This document shows, one piece after another, positions 1-4,460 of a DNA stretch of 6,410 nucleotides. The DNA comes from Campylobacterales bacterium (GTDB lineage: Bacteria; Campylobacterota; Campylobacteria; Campylobacterales; Arcobacteraceae), in NCBI GenBank assembly GCA_027064245.1, contig JAMOPZ010000445.1:1-6410 (forward strand), written 5' to 3'. Below the pieces are notes generated by a model. That model searched no databases and was not told the origin of the DNA. It was given only the letters and a program-made list of their open reading frames with translations. How positions within the stretch are numbered: position 1 is the stretch's first letter; each line of letters opens with the position of its first letter. Both the position numbers and the translations under genes were made by a program.

Positions 1-384
1 ATAAAAGAAAATAGTATTTATAAAGTAGTATTTATAAGTAATATTACTATAGATAAAGATGGATTATCTCTTTGTTTGCAAAATGCTTTAAAAGAGATTA
101 TGCAAACTATTGAAGCAAAGAGATATCTTTTTGATGGTAATACCACTTTTGGTATATCAAATTTAGAGTGTAAAATAAAAGCAGATCAAACTATAGCACA
201 AGTAAGTGCTGCTTCAATACTAGCAAAAGTAAGTAGAGATAGGTATATGTGTAAAATAGCATCTCTTTACCCTCAATATGGTTTTGAAAAGCATAAAGGT
301 TATGGGACAAAATTACATAAAGATGCTATTAGAAAATATGGGTTAACTAATATTCATAGAAAAAGTTTTAAAATAAAACTATAA
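1..384 (+). CDS. rnhB: Ribonuclease HII, C-terminal part (5' end outside window)
   Basis: RNase HII cleaves the RNA strand of RNA-DNA hybrids and removes single ribonucleotides misincorporated into DNA. It acts in the cytoplasm with Mg2+ or Mn2+. The frame is open from base 1 and ends in TAA at 382-384, giving 127 codons. The family is usually about 190-210 residues, so roughly 60 or more N-terminal residues, including the first Asp-Glu catalytic pair, lie outside the window. The other two catalytic acids are visible: the Asp of LFDGN (codon 133-135) and the Asp of KAD (184-186). They are 17 residues apart, as in E. coli (D108 and D126). The family block VSAASILAKVSRDR follows, then the C-terminal signature YGFEKHKGYGTKLH and IHRKSF. 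The TTG at 76-78 is an internal Leu codon, not the start. The last 6 bases overlap the end of the convergent methyltransferase gene. Family assignment is secure. Confidence 0.95.
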   Translation: MKENSIYKVVFISNITIDKDGLSLCLQNALKEIMQTIEAKRYLFDGNTTFGISNLECKIKADQTIAQVSAASILAKVSRDRYMCKIASLYPQYGFEKHKGYGTKLHKDAIRKYGLTNIHRKSFKIKL

Positions 385-1101
385 TTTAGTATTACCTTTT
401 ATAAAAATAACTTCAAATTCAAGATAGTCTAATTTATAGTTTTTATATAAATTTTTTGCATTTTTAAAAGATAATTTATTTTCTCCACTTACGCCTGATT
501 TTTTAATATAATTAAATAGCTCTTTTTTATTTGAAAATTGAACTTTATAGTTTACTATCTCATAAGATATATCAAAATATTGATCAAAACTATCTTTTAT
601 CTCTTTTACTGTTAGTATAGGAGAGATTGAATTTGATAATTCAAAAATAGTTTTAAATGTATTAGATGTAAAAAGTACCATAGAGATATAATCTGTTTTT
701 GTACTTAATATTTTAATAATTTTTTTAAGATCTTTTGACCATTGAAGAGCTGATGAAGATAAAACAATATCATACTTTTGATCGTTTTTAATATTATTAT
801 AAAATGCATCACTATCAAAATCTAAACAATATATTTCAAGATTTTTATTTTTAGGGTGAATATTGCACATCTCATAAGAGAAATCTATAGCTTTATAATA
901 ATCAAAATTAAATTTTATATTTTTAAAAACTTGTCCAGATCCACAACCTAACTCTAATATCCGTTTTGGTTGAAAATTTAATTCTCTTATTAATGCTTTT
1001 GATACAATTTGTTGAATAATATTGTATCTATCATAATCATTAGCCCAACGAGAAAACTGATGATTTACACTATTTGTCAAAATGGCGCCTTGTTTGTCCA
1101 T
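379..1101 (-). CDS. bioC: BioC-like SAM-dependent methyltransferase (malonyl-ACP O-methyltransferase candidate)
   Basis: BioC methylates the free carboxyl of malonyl-ACP so that fatty acid synthesis can build pimeloyl-ACP for biotin. As annotated from the ATG at 1099-1101 it has 240 residues. A class I methyltransferase fold is visible: motif I ILELGCGSG at residues 48-56, an acidic strand-2 end AID (D73), a DF near D94 for the adenine, and LSSSALQW at 114-121. This last block, the N-terminal FSRWANDYDRYNIIQQ and the later KSGVSG are what I recall as BioC hallmarks. The ATG start overlaps the upstream haem-protein gene by 25 bases and has only a poor ribosome site. An in-frame TTG at 1078-1080 (codon 8) forms a TTGA overlap with the upstream stop and has AAGG 7 bases before it, so a 233-residue product from 1080 is more likely. 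No other biotin gene is in view. A methyltransferase with another acceptor cannot be excluded. Confidence 0.82.
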   Translation of the reverse strand: MDKQGAILTNSVNHQFSRWANDYDRYNIIQQIVSKALIRELNFQPKRILELGCGSGQVFKNIKFNFDYYKAIDFSYEMCNIHPKNKNLEIYCLDFDSDAFYNNIKNDQKYDIVLSSSALQWSKDLKKIIKILSTKTDYISMVLFTSNTFKTIFELSNSISPILTVKEIKDSFDQYFDISYEIVNYKVQFSNKKELFNYIKKSGVSGENKLSFKNAKNLYKNYKLDYLEFEVIFIKGNTKL

Positions 1102-1499
1102 TTTCTTATTTGATCTCTTTGTTCTTTTGATAATGTAGCCTCTTTATGCATAGAGATATAATCTGCTAATGGCATAGCTTTGTATATAGCTTTGTAGATC
1201 TCTTGAAGTTTTTTATCTTTTTTCTTTTTATCATATGTTTCCCATATTGAAAAATTTAACCAAGCACGACCTAGATCTACATGTCTTTTTATATAAAATG
1301 ATATTGGTGCAATATTTGCATACCAAGGTATTTTAACCTCATTTGAATGACAATCATAACAAGCTCTTTTAAACATCTTCATAATAGGTTTTGGTGCTTT
1401 TATCTCTTGATTTTTAGGGGTGATTGGATTTGTTATATCAACTTGAATAAATTGTAATAAAACTAAAACAATAACCATATATTTTAAAACATTTAGCAT
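1077..1499 (-). CDS. Membrane-anchored haem-binding (CxxCH) protein
   Basis: This 140-residue protein resembles the haem-binding domain family (Haem_bd type). Residues about 5-20 are a hydrophobic stretch without a clear cleavage site, so it is probably an N-terminal anchor with the rest in the periplasm. The motif CYDCHSNE (C47, C50, H51) is a c-type haem attachment site. It is followed by IPWYANIAPIS and a GRAWLNFS block typical of the family. Near the C-terminus, MPLADYISMH (M109 on) precedes LSKEQRDQIRKW. A Met there could be the second axial ligand, which is inferred. The start has a good ribosome site, AAAGG 6 bases before the ATG. It lies 12 bases downstream of hemJ and overlaps the methyltransferase gene, so it is probably co-transcribed with both. 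The exact role is unknown. Electron transfer or haem sensing in the periplasm are the plausible options. Haem attachment would need a cytochrome c maturation system encoded elsewhere. Confidence 0.88.
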   Translation of the reverse strand: MLNVLKYMVIVLVLLQFIQVDITNPITPKNQEIKAPKPIMKMFKRACYDCHSNEVKIPWYANIAPISFYIKRHVDLGRAWLNFSIWETYDKKKKDKKLQEIYKAIYKAMPLADYISMHKEATLSKEQRDQIRKWTNKAPF

Positions 1500-1511
1500 G
1501 CTAAACCTTTA

Positions 1512-2009
1512 TTATTTTGCTATTTTATACATAATAAATGCAAAAAATAGTGTTATTGAGATAGAAAATATTATAGGTATAGATTTTGTTATTACTAATG
1601 TTACAATAAGTATAGCTAATATTGTAGGTACTTCATTGTATGCTCTAAAAAATTTACCATCTCTTTTGCATATATTTTGTTCTAATTTTTTTCTAAAAAA
1701 TTCTAAACTAAAAGAGTATAATATAAGCCATACAAGTAAGCTAAGTTTTGCTAAAAACCAATTTTGAGTCAATAAAGTGGGATTTAAATATATCATAAAA
1801 CCACCACTTAAGATTGTAGTCCACATAGCTGGCATACCTATATATTTGTATAGTTTATACTCTTGTATCTTTACTACTTTTACAAAATCTTCTTTTGTAT
1901 TATGCTCTTGATGATATACATAAAGTCTAGGTAGATAAAAAAGCATAGACATCCAAGATAATACACTAATCACATGAAAAGCTAAAATAGCTTGATAATA
2001 TTCTATCAT
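1512..2009 (-). CDS. hemJ: HemJ-type protoporphyrinogen IX oxidase (UPF0093/CopD-like membrane protein)
   Basis: HemJ oxidises protoporphyrinogen IX to protoporphyrin IX, the penultimate step of haem synthesis, in bacteria that lack HemG or HemY. It is an inner-membrane protein of about 140-180 residues; this one has 165. Family marks are the conserved His in the first helix (AFHVIS, H12), the block MLFYLPRLYVYH (22-33), the Lys of WFLAKL (K88), and FRAYNEVPTIL (121-131) before the last hydrophobic run. I count four clear membrane segments (about 5-26, 57-75, 84-102, 128-147), with a further hydrophobic stretch at 148-163. The ATG at 2007-2009 directly abuts the TAG of the upstream regulator gene. 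GGAA 10 bases before it may serve as ribosome site, so coupled translation is likely. The next gene, 12 bases on, encodes a haem protein, which fits a haem-related operon. HemJ activity rests on family resemblance; a divergent paralogue is possible. Confidence 0.87.
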   Translation of the reverse strand: MIEYYQAILAFHVISVLSWMSMLFYLPRLYVYHQEHNTKEDFVKVVKIQEYKLYKYIGMPAMWTTILSGGFMIYLNPTLLTQNWFLAKLSLLVWLILYSFSLEFFRKKLEQNICKRDGKFFRAYNEVPTILAILIVTLVITKSIPIIFSISITLFFAFIMYKIAK

Positions 2010-2822
2010 CTATATAAGTTCCGTAACATCTTGTCTTAATGCTATATATTCTATAGGATTATTATTTGTATCTAGTATAGGACTGATTGTTGTTTTTGAG
2101 TAACTTATTTTTCCATCTTTTGTTTTATTTCCTATTAGCCCACACCATGTCTTTTTTTTCTGTGCTATTGTATCCCATATTTCATTAAAAACCTCAGGTG
2201 GATTTTTGTCTGATTTTAATATACTGTGAGTGTTTCCTAAAAGTTCATCTTTAGTGTAGCCATAAGTATTTATAAACCTATTATTAACATAAGTTATGTT
2301 ACCATAAATATCTGTTTTAGACACTATTAAATTTTCATCCATAGCATTTTGATATTGTTGTAAAAGATGTAGATTTTTAGAAGCTTCCTCTTGAAGTTTT
2401 ATAATTGATACAATTTTATCCAATATACTTAAAAGTGGAGCTAAGTTTATAGGTTTTAATAATAATGCTTCTATATCTAATTTTATAGATCTTTCATAAT
2501 GTTCTAAATCATTATAAGCTGTAAGCAATATAAGATGAGTGTGAGTATCTTTTTGTCTTATTTTTTCAAACATTAATAGCCCATCCATTTTTGGCATATT
2601 GATATCTGAAATTACTATATCTATATTGTTGTTATTATATTTTTCTACTCCATCTTCACCATCAACGGCTATTATGATATTATCAAAAAATTCTTTAAAT
2701 AAAACCAAGCTAGAATCCCTAGCCATAGCATCATCTTCTACATATAACAGTGTTAATTTTTTTGTATATGCTGTAATATCTGAAAAAATATCATTAAAGA
2801 TATTATCAAATTCTGTATTCAT
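2010..2822 (-). CDS. Response regulator with REC and PAS domains, no output domain
   Basis: This 270-residue protein is likely a cytoplasmic two-component signalling protein. A receiver domain spans about 22-140: LLYVEDD (acidic D30, D31), phospho-acceptor D73 in ISDINMPKMDG, T101 in LLTAYND and K123 in LLKPI, so all key residues are present. A linker rich in Leu, Gln and Glu (about 137-160) could form a short coiled coil. A PAS domain follows (about 160-268), with NITYVNNRF, YGYTKDELLG and the C-terminal YIALRQDVTELI. In Campylobacterota such PAS domains usually lead into a histidine kinase or GGDEF domain. Here the stop comes right after DVTELI. There is no DNA-binding domain, so it probably acts by protein contact or ligand sensing; this is inferred. 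The start is supported by AGGA 6 bases before the ATG. It is the first gene of the minus-strand run and its TAG touches the hemJ ATG in the same frame. The signal sensed is unknown. Confidence 0.9.
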   Translation of the reverse strand: MNTEFDNIFNDIFSDITAYTKKLTLLYVEDDAMARDSSLVLFKEFFDNIIIAVDGEDGVEKYNNNNIDIVISDINMPKMDGLLMFEKIRQKDTHTHLILLTAYNDLEHYERSIKLDIEALLLKPINLAPLLSILDKIVSIIKLQEEASKNLHLLQQYQNAMDENLIVSKTDIYGNITYVNNRFINTYGYTKDELLGNTHSILKSDKNPPEVFNEIWDTIAQKKKTWCGLIGNKTKDGKISYSKTTISPILDTNNNPIEYIALRQDVTELI

Positions 2823-2895
2823 TACTATTCCTAATATATTAAATTTGTTTAAATATAGTCGTTATTTTAACGAAGATTATATTAAAATCCAATTT
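2823..2895. promoter_or_regulatory. Divergent intergenic region with candidate promoters for the regulator run and the eamA-dedA pair
   Basis: This 73-base region lies between two divergent starts, so both transcripts should begin here. For the plus strand the best -10 is TAAAAT at 2883-2888, only 7 bases before the EamA ATG; TATATT at 2878-2883 is an alternative. For the minus strand TAAAAT lies at 2869-2864, with a partial -35 (TTGGAT, 2892-2887) 17 bases upstream, giving a leader of about 35 bases. TATATT at 2857-2852 is another minus-strand option. In such AT-rich DNA the -10 matches are weak evidence. Confidence 0.4.
2859..2873. promoter_or_regulatory. Palindrome TCGTTA-TTT-TAACGA, candidate operator
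   Basis: Two perfect 6-base arms (2859-2864 and 2868-2873) flank a 3-base centre. Each arm contains a CG step, which is rare in the surrounding AT-only DNA and makes chance less likely than for the AT-only palindromes further right. It covers the candidate minus-strand -10 and the -35 zone of the plus-strand promoter. That is where a dimeric regulator could act on both directions. No regulator with a DNA-binding domain is encoded in the window. Confidence 0.4.
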
Positions 2896-3789
2896 ATGAA
2901 TAATATCAAAGAACAAAACAATATAAATCAAGCTATAAAATATATGCTTTTATCATCATTTTTATTTGCTTTTACAGGTGGATTTGCAAAAGAACTTAGT
3001 AATTATATTAATTCGATAGAGATTGTATTTTTTAGAAATCTATCTGGAGTTATTATAATACTATTTGCTATTTATAAAAATCCATTAAAACAAATAGGTG
3101 GTAAACCTATATTACTTTTTGCAAGAGGTTTTATAGGTTTTAGTGCATTATTAATGTATTTTTATAATATTGCACATATCCCTTTAGCTGAAGCTATGAC
3201 TTTTAATAAAATATCACCTATATTTACAGCATTGTTTTCATATTTTCTTTTAAAAGAAAAATTATCAAATATTGCATGGGTTGGTGTATTTATAGGTTTT
3301 ATAGGGGTACTTTTTATTACAGGTTTTGATATAACATCATTAGATAAAACAGATTATCTAGGTATTTGTAGTGGTATAGGTGCAGGACTTGCATATACTT
3401 CTATTAGAGAATTAAGAAAATATTATGATAATAGAGCTATAGTTTTATCTTTTATGCTAGTAGGAACCATAGGACCTATTATACTTATGAGTATAGCTAC
3501 ATTTTATACCATACCTTCAATAGATTGGGTATTGGCTCCATTTGTGATGCCACAAGGGATAGTTTGGTTGTATATAATAGGTCTTGGTATTTTTGCTACA
3601 CTTTCTCAGTTATTTATGACTAAGGCTTACTCTTTAGCAGCTGGAGGAATTGTAGGAACTATTAGTTATACAAATATTATTTTTTCTATTATTATAGGGA
3701 TGTTTTTTGGAGATATTTTTCCAAATTATATGATACTAGTAGGTATTTGTTTTATAGTTTTAAGTGGTATTTTAGTAACAAAAAAATAA
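2896..3789 (+). CDS. EamA/DMT-family transporter
   Basis: A 297-residue inner-membrane protein of the drug/metabolite transporter superfamily, in which two EamA repeats of five helices each form a ten-helix carrier. The first repeat (about 14-137) shows FFRNLSG (45-51), FARGFIGFSAL (75-85) with the Arg-Gly family mark, and IPLAEAMTFNKISPIFTAL (95-113), followed by LLKEKL and GVFIGFIGVLFITG. The second repeat (about 152-297) starts with GICSGIGAGLAY and ends with ATLSQLFMTKAYSLAAGG and a final helix before LVTKK. The substrate cannot be read from sequence; relatives carry amino acids, nucleotide-like compounds or other metabolites. I chose the ATG at 2896-2898 because the protein upstream of it is not EamA-like and lies over the divergent gene. 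It lacks a clear ribosome site and a candidate -10 sits only 7 bases upstream. The downstream dedA-like gene begins 8 bases after its stop. Confidence 0.92.
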   Translation: MNNIKEQNNINQAIKYMLLSSFLFAFTGGFAKELSNYINSIEIVFFRNLSGVIIILFAIYKNPLKQIGGKPILLFARGFIGFSALLMYFYNIAHIPLAEAMTFNKISPIFTALFSYFLLKEKLSNIAWVGVFIGFIGVLFITGFDITSLDKTDYLGICSGIGAGLAYTSIRELRKYYDNRAIVLSFMLVGTIGPIILMSIATFYTIPSIDWVLAPFVMPQGIVWLYIIGLGIFATLSQLFMTKAYSLAAGGIVGTISYTNIIFSIIIGMFFGDIFPNYMILVGICFIVLSGILVTKK

Positions 3790-3797
3790 GGAATAAA

Positions 3798-4328
3798 ATG
3801 GAACAATTAATTCAAGAGTGGGGTTATTTTATATTAGCTTTGTACTCATTTGGTGGAGGTATGGTAGCTTTAGTTGCTGCTGGAATATTATCTTATAGTG
3901 GAGATTTGAATATTTTTATAACTATAAGTGTTGCAATAGTTGCAAATTTTATAGGGGATCAATTTCTTTTTACACTTGCTAGAAATAATAAAGATCAAGC
4001 AAAAGCTATGATGCAAAAGTATAGAAGAAAAATAGCATTGTCACATCTTATGATGAAAAAATATGGTAGTATTGTTATATTTTTACAAAAATATATATAT
4101 GGTGTAAAAACTTTAATACCACTTGCTATGGGTATAACTAAATATGATTATAAAAAATTTATTTTATTTAATATTTTAGCTTCTATTGTATGGGGTTTAG
4201 TTGTAGGGTTTGCATCTTATTATTTAGGAAATATTATATATGATTATATAAAAGAGTTTAAAGTTATAGCTATTGGATTGATTATATTGCTAATAGTAGG
4301 TATTGGATATTGGTTAAGAAAAAAATAA
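3798..4328 (+). CDS. DedA-family inner-membrane protein
   Basis: A 176-residue membrane protein of the DedA (SNARE-associated/VTT) family. Some members recycle the lipid carrier undecaprenyl phosphate or support proton-dependent membrane homeostasis. Hydrophobic segments lie at about 8-32, 38-60, 90-113, 121-143 and 154-173. Family features are IGDQFLFTLAR (52-62), LQKYIYGVKTLIP (96-108) in place of the usual R-x-x-P-x-x-R loop, and FNILASIVWG (124-133). It is somewhat shorter than the usual 190-220 residues and lacks the acidic Pro-Gly-Glu segment I would expect near residues 19-29, where it reads GGGMVALVAAG. The ATG at 3798 has a strong ribosome site, AAGGA 5 bases upstream. It starts 8 bases after the EamA gene, so the two are likely one transcript. 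The family call is good; the specific function is unknown. Confidence 0.85.
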   Translation: MEQLIQEWGYFILALYSFGGGMVALVAAGILSYSGDLNIFITISVAIVANFIGDQFLFTLARNNKDQAKAMMQKYRRKIALSHLMMKKYGSIVIFLQKYIYGVKTLIPLAMGITKYDYKKFILFNILASIVWGLVVGFASYYLGNIIYDYIKEFKVIAIGLIILLIVGIGYWLRKK

Positions 4329-4331
4329 AAT

Positions 4332-4372
4332 GATAAATTTTAACTGTTTTATCTAAACTTAAAAATATTTTT
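4332..4372 (+). terminator. Weak AT-rich hairpin after the DedA gene, possible terminator
   Basis: GATAAA at 4332-4337 pairs with TTTATC at 4348-4353 around a 10-base loop just after the dedA-like stop. It is followed by an A-tract/T-tract palindrome, AAAAATATTTTT (4361-4372), and more T-rich DNA. The stem has only one G-C pair, so intrinsic termination would be weak. The A/T tracts may instead bend DNA upstream of the fusA promoter. Confidence 0.25.
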
Positions 4373-4383
4373 CATTTTTATTC

Positions 4384-4412
4384 TAATTTTATAAAATTAA
4401 AAGGTACTTTTA
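4384..4412. repeat. Two adjoining palindromes upstream of the fusA promoter
   Basis: The first is a perfect 16-base palindrome, TAATTTTA/TAAAATTA (4384-4399). The second is TAAAAG-GTA-CTTTTA (4398-4412), with 6-base arms and a 3-base centre, overlapping the first by two bases. Together they end three bases before the likely fusA -10. They could be a weak hairpin terminator for the dedA transcript or a binding site that controls fusA. AT-only palindromes are common by chance in DNA of this composition, so only their clustering supports a role. Confidence 0.3.
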
Positions 4413-4414
4413 GT

Positions 4415-4420
4415 TAAAAT
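4415..4420 (+). promoter_or_regulatory. Candidate -10 box of the fusA promoter
   Basis: TAAAAT (within TTAAAAT, 4414-4420) predicts a start near 4427 and a leader of about 34 bases to the fusA ATG. The same TTAAAAT heptamer occurs in the candidate EamA promoter. No convincing -35 is seen, which is common for Campylobacterota sigma-70 promoters. Confidence 0.45.
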
Positions 4421-4460
4421 GCACAATAGAATTTGAAAAATTTGTAAAGGAAAATATTAA

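Noticed and set aside
1498..1767. Open frame of 89 codons on the plus strand
   Set aside because: It lies antisense inside hemJ, which has clear family motifs; the translated protein resembles nothing and is an AT-rich shadow.
2010..2822. Regulator as a frameshifted pseudogene of a histidine kinase
   Set aside because: REC and PAS are both complete with all key residues, and the sequence after the stop is intact hemJ with no kinase remnant.
2599..2895. Upstream extension of the EamA frame by 99 codons
   Set aside because: It runs antisense across the regulator gene, is not EamA-like, and the open frame is explained by composition.
3747..3797. Longer DedA start 17 codons upstream
   Set aside because: It would overlap the EamA gene, while the ATG at 3798 has a strong ribosome site at correct spacing.
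4361..4412. Palindrome cluster as part of a CRISPR array or mobile element end
   Set aside because: There are no regularly spaced direct repeats, no target duplication and no transposase or cas gene.
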